Shown here: positions 32,527 to 46,191 of the stretch, one piece after another | How positions within the stretch are numbered: the stretch's first letter is position 1 | Layout of the letters: every line of letters begins with the position of its first letter | Assembly: GCF_000203815.1 (NCBI RefSeq) | Contig: NW_004457624.1 | Span: 2,108,001-2,172,000, forward strand | Length of the DNA stretch: 64,000 bases | Source: Cavenderia fasciculata | Lineage: Eukaryota > Evosea > Eumycetozoa > Acytosteliales > Cavenderiaceae | Reading direction: 5' to 3' | The notes under the pieces: model-generated | Database searches by the model: none | What the model was told of the DNA's origin: nothing | The model's input: the letters and a program-made list of their open reading frames with translations, nothing else | Made by a program: the position numbers and the translations under genes

Positions 32527-35500
32527 ATGGATGGAAAATCATATGTATCAGGATCACATGCAATATGGGAGAATATTCAAATTGATTCATTCAAAGGATG
32601 GATAAACCAACATCTTCAAGAGAGAAATCTTCAAATCAAAGATCTACAGACCGACTTTTGTGACGGTGTCATGCTCATCAATCTTTTAGAGATAGTGTCG
32701 GGCAAAAAGGTACCTCGATACGTCCGATCTCCCAAATTCCCCTCTCACAAGATCGACAATGTGTTGATCGCCCTCCAATTTATGGAAAAGGTGTTTGACA
32801 TGAAGACTGTTGGTATCAACGCCAAGGATATAGTAGATGGAAACATCAAACAAATAATGGGTATCAGTTTCATGTTGATTCAAAAAATTAAAACAAATGA
32901 TTTGGAACAACAACATCAACAACAAAATCAACAACAACAACAACAACAAACAACGAATGGATTACCAGATGGTGCAGATATTACTTCTGCTCCATTGACT
33001 CCAACTAGTACCAATACAAATACTACATCAACTACATCACCATCAATTAATTCAGTTAGTCAAGCATACAAGAGAGCAACTATTGTTGGAACTGCAGTAT
33101 CTAGATTTGCACATAAAACATTTAACGATATTGAAATTCAATCACAATCCCCTTCTACCACGACCACGACCACGACCAATACCAATACCAATACGACTAC
33201 GACTCCTACTACTTCTACTACTACTCCTACAAGAAATACAGTATCAAATGCACCAACTGGAGGAGTATCATTTAATACAATTAGATCAAGATTTTCATCT
33301 GTACCACCACAAGTTGAAGCAGAGAGAGCTGCTGCTGGCCACTCTTCCGCATCAGGTCATATTTCCGACTCTTCAGCACCAATCCCAACTAGTCAATCAT
33401 CTGGATCGTTGGAACGTGGTGCATTGAGAAAGACAAAGTCGGGTGCCATTATTTCATTGTCTGGATCGATCCAATTCAACAACAAAGAGTCGACAATTGA
33501 TCTAAAGAAACTTGTACTGTGCCAGGCATACGTTCGTGGCTGGTTGGTGCGTCGCAAGTGGAAAGACGCTATTGTCAAGTACCGTCAGAGACTCCGCGAC
33601 TATGAACAACACTTTAAGAGCAACCCCAAGGCATATCGTGGGTTAACGAGGGTGCAAGCAAGAATCAAAGGCAAGATGGAGAGAAAACGTTTGTGGCGTC
33701 AGCATCCTCTGTTCCGCAGAAACGATATTGTCAAGGAAATCATAACGACCGAACGAAAATACGTACACAATCTCGATCTCTTGATCGAGTGCTATTTGCG
33801 AGAATGTGAAAAGATCTTGACACCTCAACAAACACGTTCCATCTTTTCGCAAGTTGAAATCCTCCGAAATGTAAATACAAACATTCTCAACCAACTCGAA
33901 AACCGTTTCAAAAAGGGTCATGAACAACAACTCGGAGAAATCTTTAAAAAGATGACAGAATTCCTCAAGGTCTACACCATCTATGTTAATAATTACAACA
34001 CGTCGTTTGCAACCATCACAGAGTGTAATCAAATCCCCAAATTTGCAGCATTGATGGAGTCTAATCGTAACTTGGAAAAGTGTAATGGACTCGATCTATC
34101 GGCCTTCCTCATTATGCCTATTCAACGTCTACCACGTTATGTCATGCTCTTGCAAGACCTCTTTAAACACACAGACTCTAAGCACACAGACTATGAAAAC
34201 ATTAGTATTGCACTCAAAAAGATGAAAGATGTTGCAGAGTATGTCAATGAAAAAAAGAGAGAGGCCGAAAACCTCAATCAAGTGCTCCAAATCCAACACA
34301 GCCTCATTGGCAAGTTTGGCAATCTCGCCGAGCCACATCGTAGATATGTCCGAAAGGGTCCACTCAATTGTTCAGATGAAAAGGGTAACAGTAAAGTTTA
34401 CTTCTTTTTCCTTTTTAATGATTTATTAGTCAAAACTGAAAATAAGACTTTAGCAAAGTAAGTAGAAAGATAGAAATAGAATGTAGGAATGAATCAATTT
34501 AGTTCTAACTCTTTTTTTTATTTATATTTTAGACAAATTAAAGATAATAAATCAGGATCAAGAGGTACATTGACAGGACCAATTGGAGAGGAAGGAAAAT
34601 TCAAATTCATTTCATCGTATCATTTGGATGGAGCTTCATTGATTGATTTGTTTGATCCATCATCACCAAGTTCATTCCAATTGTTAAATGTTGGTGTTAG
34701 TAATCCCAACCTTGGTAGTTCTGGAGCCACTACGTTAATTGGTAGTCTTACCAACACTGCCCCTGCAGAGGCATCTTCATCAATCAGTCACTCCAACATT
34801 ACACTGACTGCACTATCGGTGGGCGAGAAATTAACTTGGATTGGTGATATCGATGAATCGATCAGTCAACTCTTGGAAAAAGCACGTAGCAAGAAACGTT
34901 CACATATTCCAGAATTTGAAGAACTCACCAGAGCACCATACGAAGGTGCCATCAAGGATTCTGAAATGTCTGGTGTCCTTTTAAAACAAAAGAGTGATAT
35001 GGTTTGGAAAGAAAATCAATTCTACCTTAAAGGTGCTAATTTATATTATCATCATTCAACCCAAATTTCTTCAGATGAATCTGATTCTGTATGTTATTCA
35101 AACAAAACAAAAAAAATTATACAACAAAAGACTAACATATATATTTTCTATTTATTTTAGAAACCAAAAAAGATGAAATGTATTAATTTAATTTTATGTA
35201 ATGTTAAATTATTCCATGTTGTTGATAAACCACATTGTTTCCAATTGATTACTCCACTTCGTATTTATTTCTTCTCATGTCCAGAAGGTCAAGTTTTATT
35301 CCTTTGGATCTCTTTAATTAGAAGCTCCATTTCAAAGAAACTTGAATCCTTGTCCGAACTCGATGAACCATCTACACAGGTAAATTTCAGAAACAAACGT
35401 TATTCTCTACCTGTCCGATTCCCTTCCTTTTCCTCCTTTTCTTCCTCTATTCCTTTTCTTTCAATTAAAAAACAAAGAGATAACAACAATAATAGTAATA

Positions 35501-37132
35501 GTAATAGTTCCACAACAAGTAGCTCACCAGTTGGATTATCAAAAAGTGCGTCTCTTTTATCACCAATTAATTATATTAGAAGTCAAAGATTATCAGTTGA
35601 TTATCAAATATCTCCTTTAGTTCAATCACCTCAACAACTTCAACAATATCATCAACAACAACAACAACAACAATATCAACCTAGTATTTATAATACAACA
35701 AAGAAAAAAGAACGAACCAAAAGAAGAACATTATCAACTTCTCTATTCTATCTATAAAATTCTATCTATCTCTCTCTCTCCTCTACCTCTTCTTTTCTTT
35801 TCTTTTCTTTTCTTTTCTTTTCTTTTCTTTTCTTTTCTTTTCTTTTCTTTTCCTTTCTCTTGATTATTTTTGATTTTGAAATTAATATTTATATATTTAT
35901 TTATTTATTTTTTTTAGGGAAATCAATATTGTGCAGATTGTGGAGTAGCCGATCCATCATGGGTATCAACTAGTTTTGGTGTAACATTGTGTGTTGATTG
36001 CTCTGCCATTCATAGACATTTACCAAATGGTGTGAGTCAGGTAAAGTCATTGAGAGGTTTGTCAACATCACATGTTGATTTGGAAGCATTTAAATTTGAG
36101 GGTAATGCCAAGGTTAATGCCAAGTATGAAAAGAATATTCCTGCTGGAACCCAACGTCCCACTTCAAAGGATTCCCCATACGAAATTAGAATGTCATGGA
36201 TTCACGCCAAGTATCTTGCTACCGCTCCCCCAGGATCACCATCCGAGATGAGAAAGGCTAGCATCAAGTTGAGCAGTGGATCTCTGCCACCCCCACCCCC
36301 AGTTTTCTCCGCCTCTTTATCAACCAACCACGGTGTACTTGTTAGCCAACATTCATTTCAGTCACTTCCATCAACAACTTCGACTGAAACAACAACTGCG
36401 AATGTCGCAGCAGCAACAACAACAGGCCAACAACAATCATCCTCGTCTACCACACCCTCCTCGACATCATCCACCTCCACCTCCACAACAACCTCTGTAA
36501 CATCGTCACCAGCACTAGAGGATGGGTCACAGCCATCTTCACCCATCATCACGAGCACCGCTACACCACCCGACGAAGCGCTAGCAGCTGTGCCCACCGA
36601 GCGTCCCACAGAGATCAAGGGTATCAGCACAATCGGTCTCAGCGAAGAGGATATTGCCACGATCAACAACCTACCCTCTGTACCAATGGGCAACGGTACC
36701 TGGAAGTCTGGACACCACGCAGTTCCACAGGTAGAGAGAAAGAAATCCCACCCAGGGTTCCTCGATAAACCCCGATCACCCAAAAAGGAAATGGAAGGGT
36801 TCATGTTCAAAACGAGTAGTCCGTCGACCAAATCGAGCGCCGCATGGAAAAAGTATCACTTCCAGTTCAAGGATGGTATTCTCAACTACTACAAGATCAA
36901 CGGTAAAAAGGGATCGACGCCTCAAAAGAAGGACAAGCCCAGAGGCACCATCGATCTATGCGACTTTTTCTCACTCAAGGTCGAACCAAAACCCAAGCAA
37001 GAACACTCTTTCACCCTTATCACCCGTTACAGATTGTATTTCTTTGCCACCGAAACCGAGGATGAACTAACTCAATGGGTTTCAACTCTCAAAGCTGCTA
37101 GTACTAATTCCGAACATTCCATCTCTGGTTAA
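32527..37132 (+). CDS. gxcDD: GxcDD-type multidomain Rac GEF / Arf GAP
   Basis: Exons 32527-34457, 34533-35088, 35161-35379 and 35918-37132 give 1306 residues. In order: a CH domain (about 15-125, FKGWINQHLQERNLQI, DFCDGVMLINLLE); low-complexity linkers; an IQ motif (CQAYVRGWLVRRKWKD); a DH/RhoGEF domain (IVKEIITTERKYVHNLDLL to FLIMPIQRLPRYVMLLQDL); PH (RKGPLNCSDEKGNSKVYFFF); a second PH across exons 2-3; an ArfGAP zinc finger (YCADCGVADPSWVS, LCVDCSAIHRHL) on exon 4; and a third PH. This CH-IQ-DH-PH-PH-ArfGAP-PH layout matches the Dictyostelium RacGEF GxcDD as I know it. It would activate Rac, inactivate Arf and bind phosphoinositides at the membrane. The 538-nt third intron is unusual. Confidence 0.88.
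35380..35917 (+). other. Long, largely open intron before the ArfGAP exon
   Basis: The donor (cag then GTAAAT) and acceptor (tttttttag) are good and keep phase 0, but the intron is 538 nt, far longer than the roughly 70-160 nt introns elsewhere here. Its first 126 codons are open in the upstream frame, to TAA at 35755-35757, and read like Ser/Gln/Asn-rich dictyostelid protein (SSPVGLSKSASLLSP, YIRSQRLSVDYQISPL). Retention would give a protein ending before the ArfGAP and last PH domains. Confidence 0.6.
35791..35852 (+). repeat. (TTTTC)n pyrimidine microsatellite
   Basis: About 12 units of a TTTTC/TTCTT pentamer inside the long intron, about 65 bases upstream of the splice acceptor. It may act as an extended polypyrimidine tract. 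Confidence 0.95.
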
Positions 37133-37461
37133 ACTCAACATAACAACAACAACAAATCAAATAATATTTTAACCAACCCAACCAAACATTAACATTTATT
37201 TAATCTAATCCCTCATCAATCATCATTGTAGTTAAAACAATTAAAACACATAACACAATTTATATGTTTGTTTAATTATTTTTCTTCAAATTGAAATAAA
37301 CGCAAAACTATGTATTATAATTTATATCAAAAGAAATGAGGTAGAGAGTATTATAAATATTTTTATTTGTTTTGATTATTTTTTTTTTCTTGAACTTCGA
37401 ATGTTCATATGCGTCGGGTTTGCGCTGTGAACTCATTTGCATATTCATACCCCAATTTCAA
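37133..37461. other. Intergenic region before the TANGO6-like gene
   Basis: About 330 bases between two genes in tandem. It is AT-rich with AATAAA-like signals near 37295 and a less AT-rich patch at 37395-37440 just upstream of the next ATG. Nothing else is recognised. Confidence 0.4.
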
Positions 37462-40400
37462 ATGAATATTAATCAACAAGTACAGAAAAGAATAGAATGG
37501 TTACAAGATTTAATATCACCTCTATCATCACATCGTGAAAAGAATGGAGGAGGAGGAGATGATGCGCAGAGAAACATTTTAAAACAAAATTTGGTACAAC
37601 ATTTATTAACTATTACTACTCTACATCAACAACAACAACAACAAAGTCATATTCAACAACAACTACAAGATGTATCACTAGTTTCACCAAGTGATTTAGA
37701 GAACCTTTCATTGAATGATGAACAAGAAAATAGTCATAGTAATAGTATTATTGATGGCAATGATGGTGATAATGATATTGAAACAAATATCATTATCAAT
37801 TCTTATAAGAATCAATTAAAAGAATGTATACAGTTATTAAAGTATAATGATGATCAGAACAATCAGAACAACAAATATGGTGAAGATATATACTTTATAC
37901 AACTTGAATATGTATTTTATATTCAACATTTATTATTGGATATTACCAATCTATTGGAAAAGGATTTAAATGTTATATTATCTATAAATGTATGGTACAT
38001 AAAAGTAACAAACAACAAACAAGTACAATAGTTAATTAACTTTTTTGACTTTATTGTTGTTTGTAGAGTCAAAAAACAATTAAATTAGCAATGGATATAG
38101 TAGTTTGTTGGGGAATATCACCTTGTTTGGTTAGAGGGTTGGGATTCCCTATTGGTCAACGCGGTACTCCAATATCAAAAGAAATGGTAGCACTTGGAGG
38201 ATCATCACCCTATTTCAACAAGAATCAATTACTTTCATACAAGATCAATAATGGATACATATCTAATCTCTTATATATCATCATACAACAATTTCTAAGA
38301 ATGCGATCAAATATTGATATCAACTCTATCATTTTATCAAGATATATATCTGATATATTTGCAACTTTGATTCAATTATTAAATATCAATCAACAATCCT
38401 CTCTAAATGATAAAGATCAAACTTATTGTAAAGATCAAATTGATAATATTTTATTTGGGTATGAAATAGATAGAAAGAAGAAAGGAAATAATTCAATATG
38501 TACATATTACTAAACTTATACTTATATCTCTTATCTCTTTTCTCTTGTTTAGTATTCATCCAGAATTAATATTTGAAAATTTAACATTATTATTATCACC
38601 ACAATACGATGAAAGAGAAAACAAATCGATTGCACCACCAGTATTTGTTGTAAAGGTAGTTAATTTACTATTATCAAAATGTTTAACTAGACCACATTCG
38701 TTAAAGGTTGTTTTGGGTACCATTCTTTCACCTCAACCTGGAAAAGACCAAAAATCATCAATCGATCGTCTAGTAAATTTAATTACCACTTGTCCTTTAT
38801 CAATACAACCAAAGGTAACACATTATAGATAGATTTGATTGAGAAACATTGTAAAACTTTAAACTAATATTTATTAATTTTTATAAGGAATATTATTCAA
38901 AAATATCAAAACAATTAATTGATTTATTACATGTTAAAGACAAGGAAAGAGGTAGATTAATAGAATGTGTTATAACAATCATTGAAAAAATGTTAGAATT
39001 GGAACCAAAATTAACATTAGAGTATGTGATTGATCCAATTATAAAACCACTACTTTTATTTCAACAATATCAACCTACCATTGAAACAACAACAACAAAT
39101 GAAACCATGGTCGATGATGAAAATGTTAAAGAAGAAGAAACTATTATCAAAGAAGTAGACATTTTTTATTGTTTGGAAGATCTTCATAAAATCTTAACAG
39201 TCCTATCTTTGAATCAAACTTTATTAGAACATTTAACAAATGGTAAAAAAATGATTCAATCCAAATTATAATTATAATTATCCACATCATCATTTTATTA
39301 ATCTATCTTTTCCTCTTTTAATTTTTAGTTATACCAATATTATTCCAATTACAATGTTTTTTATCAAAATCAATATCATCATTGAAAATATCATGTAAAG
39401 AAATCCTATCAACTTATTTTAAATTTTATAATCGATCAGTTGCTCAATTAAAACATTTAATCTTACCTGAAAAGTTACATCAACAACAAGATAGAATGGA
39501 AATTGATCAATCTCAATCATCCTCATCTTCATCAACTACTTCTCCAACAAAACAACCAATTTATTTAGAAATTAATCAACCAACGGTTGAAGAGAATGAT
39601 AGTACGGCGATTAAATGTTTATCATTTGCAATGGGTGAAAGTGGAGGAGTTGTTGCCAAGTATATAGATTATTATGAAAGAGATTTTAGTTGGGAAGCAG
39701 AATGTATAGTGGATATTTTAAAGCAAATGAAGAATGAATCGTTGGCTGGCGACTTGTTTGTCGACTTGGTCAACGAATTTGCAATGGTTGAAAAGAATGT
39801 AAAGAAAAAAGACAGCAAGCGGTACTTTGTATTGATGCAACTCATCATTGTACTAAGTGAAGGTATGGGTGCGGCGGCACTCAAAAACGTGGTACAAGTG
39901 GCCACATTTGTAAAGGTCATTCTTCAACGAGAGATTGATTCAATGACAAAACGAATGAAAAAGTTGTCAAGTGGTAAAGCAGTGTCGGTAGAGAGCGAAC
40001 AAGAAGAAAACGAGCAAGTCGATACTATTACCCTTGCATTGGGTATCCTTTCAACTATGCTCAGTGGAGAGGTCAAAGTCAGAAAAGAAGAGGAAATATT
40101 GGTTTATGATTTAGTTGGTTGTTTGGAACAATTGTCACAACATCCAAATGATATTGTATCAGTCATGTCATCACAATTAAAAACAATCATTGATGTTAAA
40201 AAACCAACTTGGTCAATGGGCAGCAGTGACAATGATTCATCATCGTCAAGCTCTGTCAATCCCAACGACAAATTAAAAGAGATATTAGATGATTTATCAC
40301 ATCCATTACTACCAGTAAGAGCTCATGGTCTAATTGAATTACGTAGACTGGTACTCTCAATGCGATCGAACAAAAATAATGATAATATTGTTAAAAGAAA

Positions 40401-41135
40401 TTTAGATAATATTATTACTATTTTTAAAACTCAATTAAATGATGATGATACGTATGTAATAGAAAACATAGATATATGTATATATATAATTAATTATTAT
40501 TATCTCTATTTTATTTTCTTTTTCTTTTTAGATTTATTTATACATGTTCAATTAATGGATTAAGTTCAATTGGAGATATTTATCCAAATGATATTATACC
40601 AATATTAATTGATCAATTTAAAGAGACTAACAAAAACAAAGAAGAAAAGAGAATGAAGATTGGTGAATCATTGGTTCAAATATCGCAACGATGTGGAGAC
40701 ACTTTACCCTACTATGCACCATCTTTGATGAATTGCTTCTTGGTTGGGTGTAGGGACAAGAGAGTTGGTGTTCGTGCAAGTAGTCTATCTAACCTTGCAA
40801 CCATGTGCGAACTCTTAAAATCCTTTGGTATCGATCAGTACCTCGTAGAAATATTGTCGTGTCTCAACTCGATGCTCACAAGTGAAAGGGAGATAGAGGT
40901 ACGAAGAGGTGCCATCTTTGTCTACCAACTGTTGCTTCGTGGATTCGGCCTAGACGCCTTTAACCAAGGCTCTAGCATGTCCCAAGAGCTGCAAACCACC
41001 TACCGACAATTAAAATATCTCGAATCGACCGATCCCGATCCAGTATGCAAGTTTCATGCACGAACTGCTCTCTCAGAGTTGGAAACCATAACAAAAGAAT
41101 TTATATTTCCAAATCAATCAAATGAAAAGGAATAA
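37462..41135 (+). CDS. tango6: TANGO6/RTP1-like HEAT-repeat protein
   Basis: Six exons, 37462-37989, 38067-38458, 38553-38814, 38888-39242, 39329-40451 and 40532-41135, join in phase to 1087 residues. The N-terminal third is helical with Gln and Asn inserts; WGISPCLVRGLGFPIGQRG is a conserved landmark. The C-terminus carries the RTP1_C1/C2 pattern: LSHPLLPVRAHGLIELRRLV, DTFIYTCSINGLSSIGDIYP, KIGESLVQISQRCGDTLPYY and VGVRASSLSNLATMCELL. Yeast Rtp1 aids assembly and nuclear import of RNA polymerase II; the fly and human proteins were named from a secretion screen. No membrane segment is evident. The family is clear from the C-terminal HEAT region; the role is by homology. Confidence 0.85.
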
Positions 41136-41735
41136 ATCACAAGTGTAAGGAAAACCCCTTACAAAAAGTAAAAGGACTTAAAATCACGTCGTCATGTGAT
41201 CGATCGATTCCTTTCATTGCGATCGAGATTCATCTTAAAATTTATCCCCTCCTCGCGCAACACACAAAACACACATTATACTCTACCATGGTTGATAAAT
41301 AACCTTAAAAAGTATCTATCCGTCTATAAATATCTATCTGATTGTAGGGAAACGAAAGAAATGAAGTGTTTGTTTGGGCTACTCGATTATTTTCAGTGAA
41401 TCACTAATTTTGTGATACCCACACCTATGTGCTTGATTATTAGTAAAAGTTTTGGTGGTGTGGTTTTATGATGAAAAAGTTTGAGGGTTTAAAACAACAA
41501 CTCTCTTTACTTACTTGTTTTGTCAAGAGAGAGGTGATTTTAATTGTTATTGTTGTTAAAGTAATTTAGTATTATCATATCAAATCAGTTCAATAAGGTA
41601 TAATACTTTAATTAGTAGTCACTCAACGAGTTTTCACATTATCATCGTATTCTCTCAAAAGAAAGAAACGAGTATTGAAAGAATCAAAAAAAGAAAGAAA
41701 ACAAGGAAAGAAAGAAGACGACGTCAAGAGAACAA
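41136..41735. other. Intergenic region between TANGO6-like and NDR kinase genes
   Basis: About 600 bases. Ten bases past the stop lies a 7-bp hairpin (TGTAAGG at 41145-41151 with CCTTACA at 41158-41164, loop aaaacc). A purine-rich stretch at 41655-41725 leads into the kinase start. The open frame at 41196-41399 is not convincing. Confidence 0.45.
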
Positions 41736-43527
<1,792 letters not shown>

Positions 43528-43718
43528 TCATTATTTTTATCCACTTTTTGTTTTCTTAATATTATTTGTATATAATCTCTTCTTATTCTTTCTCTCCCCC
43601 ACACTTTTATTGTTGTAGTATTATTCCATTTCATAAAATAAATAAATAATTAAATATTTTCTATAGATTTAAATCAAAAATAATTTACTTTTTATTACAT
43701 TTCTTTTTTCGACTTCCA

Positions 43719-46036
43719 TTAATAGCCTCTAATTTCTGTAAATATTTTTTGGATTTCTTGTGAAGATGAAACAATACCATTATGACTATATTCCATTGTA
43801 AAAGAAGCACTACCATGTGAAATGGAACGAAGAATTGTACTATAACCAATCATTTCCTTGAGTGGAACAGTTGAACTGATAATGTGGGTATTTTTTTCCA
43901 TACCAACTTCGTTGATGGTGGCACGACGTTGTTTGGTGAGATCAGAAAGGACAACACCAAGATGTTTTTCATCGACAGAGATTTCCAACTTCATCATTGG
44001 TTCGAGAATGGCTGGAGCAGAGGATTCTGCCATACGCATCATGATTCGCATGATTCCGTTTCTAAATGCCAATGGAGGAGTATCTGATTCTGATTTGTAA
44101 GCGAAATGTGTGATGACGACATGTGTATCGGTGACTGGGAAACCAAGAGGGAGACCACGCATAAAGACAGCGTCAATACCCTCTTGGATGGATTGTTTGC
44201 AACGGTCAAGTGTTGATTTATCCATACTTTCGGTTTGGGATCTCGGGAGGATAAACTCGACGAGATTACCTTGTCCTGCTTCACGAGGTTTCATGAGAAC
44301 TGAGATGTTGGCAGATAGGGTCTTGAGACCTCCACTCGTTTGAATGTCAAACACCTCGAGTGCGTCAAGTTCTTCGACTTCATTTTGAACGGTGCCCTTG
44401 TACGAGACTTGCATACGACCCATACGCGATGGCACCTTGAAATGATTGTCCAAGCGATCCTTTATAATCTCTAAATGCAACTCGCCCATACCACTGATCA
44501 ATATTTGTTGTTGGTCGCTGATTCTATACTGGAATGAAGGGTCCTCTTTTTGAAGGATTTCAAGTGATTCGATTAATGGTTCGTAGTCCTTTTCAGTATC
44601 TGGTTCCAATGCACAAAAGAATACTGGTGGAGGAGGTGTGATGCCTGACAACATTGGACGTGGTTGTTTGTCAATGTCATAGATGAGAGTGTCACCTGTC
44701 GACACGTTCTTGAGTCCAATGACAGCGCCAATATCTCCAGCTCGCAACTCTTGAATTTCCTCCATTTCGTCGGCGGCCACTTGGAAGAGCTTTTGTACAC
44801 GCTCCTTTTCACCGCTACGAGAGTTGAATATGGTGGCACCTGATCGCAACACGCCAGAATATACTCGCGTATACACAATCATGCCTCGTTTTTTATCATT
44901 TACAACTTTGAATGCCAACGCACACAGATTATCTTTAGGGTTTGGTTGAATGGAGAGTGGCTTGTCGGTACGACGATCAATCGCAGTTGGATGGTCACGA
45001 TCCAATGGCGATGGGAGATAGTCTACGACGCTGTTTAAAACTTGTTGCACACCCTTGTTTTTGAGAGACGATCCAAAGAGAGTGGGGACTGCCTGCATAG
45101 AAACTGTCACACGTCGAATGGCTGCCTTGATGTCAGACAGCGACAAGCTATCGACATTGCAGTCATTGTCAAAGAACTTTTTCATCATCTCTTCGTCCAT
45201 CTCTGCGAGTTGGTTGATCAACTCCTCGCGCATCGTCTTTGCCTTGTTGACAAATTCCTCGTCGTATTCTGCGAGATCCGACTCTTCAATGATCTCTCCC
45301 TTTTCACCGTTCCAACCCAACACCTTGAGTGTAAGGAGATCGACTACATTTGAAAATTGTGGACCTACATGCAAAGGCATCTGCAATACCAATGGCGTGC
45401 ATCCCAATCTATTCTTCATCATTTTTAATGTCTTTTCCATTGTTGCACCTTCACGATCCATCTTGTTAATAAATGCCAATCTCGGTACCTTGTATCGCTC
45501 GGATTGATTCCAAACAGTAATAGATTGTGCCTGTACTCCAGCTACAGCATCAAATATCGCCACGGTTCCATCCATCACTCTAACTGATCGTTCCACCTCG
45601 ACGGTGAAATCAACGTGACCAGGTGTATCGACCAAATTGATTCTATGATTGTCCCAAGGAAATGTAATGGTAGCAGCAGTGATAGTAATACCTCTTTCTC
45701 TCTCCATCTTTAAATAATCCATTACTGTATCACCTCTATGAACTTCTCCAATCCTCTTGATCTCTCCCGAATAAAACAACATTCTTTCACATGTCGTTGT
45801 CTTTCCTGCATCAACATGAGCTATAATCCCTATATTTCTATATTTATTTAATTCATTTGATACTAAAAGAAGAAAAAGATAATTAGTAAAAGCAAGGATA
45901 TAAAAGTATAAGTACTTTCTTTCTTTTACATACATTTCTTCTTTGTATTTAAAGTTGAATATAAATGAGTAGAATATGATTTGAAATTTGATTTTTGTAA
46001 TATATTAAAAGATGATTTTAATAATAAATGATTCAT
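43719..46036 (-). CDS. gfm2: Mitochondrial ribosome-releasing factor 2 (EF-G2, GFM2)
   Basis: Exons 46036-45934 and 45862-43719 give 748 residues. The first exon encodes a Ser/Lys/Asn-rich presequence (MNHLLLKSSFNILQKS) suited to mitochondrial import. The GTPase domain has IAHVDAGKTTT, RERGIT, DTPGHVDF and NKMD. The text GDTVMDYLKMERERGIT, ITFPWDNHRINLVDTPG and FDAVAGVQAQSITVWNQSERYKVPR follows GFM2 rather than the elongation factor GFM1. Domains II-V follow, ending EYSHNGIVSSSQEIQKIF. GFM2 works with the recycling factor MRRF to split mitochondrial ribosomes after termination. The frame is open through the intron, but the spliced start is better because it gives the presequence and a clean junction. 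Confidence 0.92.
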
Positions 46037-46191
46037 CCTTTCATATTATTAGTACAATGTAATAATAAACACATATGAATGATCAAAGATGTACATCTGA
46101 TCATCCAATTTGATGTTTCGTCTTCGTCGTCAACGACAATGAAAAATCAAAAAAAAAAAAAACAGAAACTAAAGTATAATATATTTCATTT

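Noticed and set aside
43719-45935. Reading the GFM2 frame straight through its intron to an upstream ATG near 45935
   Set aside because: The read-through segment is Tyr/Phe/Leu-rich intron sequence; the spliced form gives a mitochondrial presequence and a clean GT-AG junction in phase.
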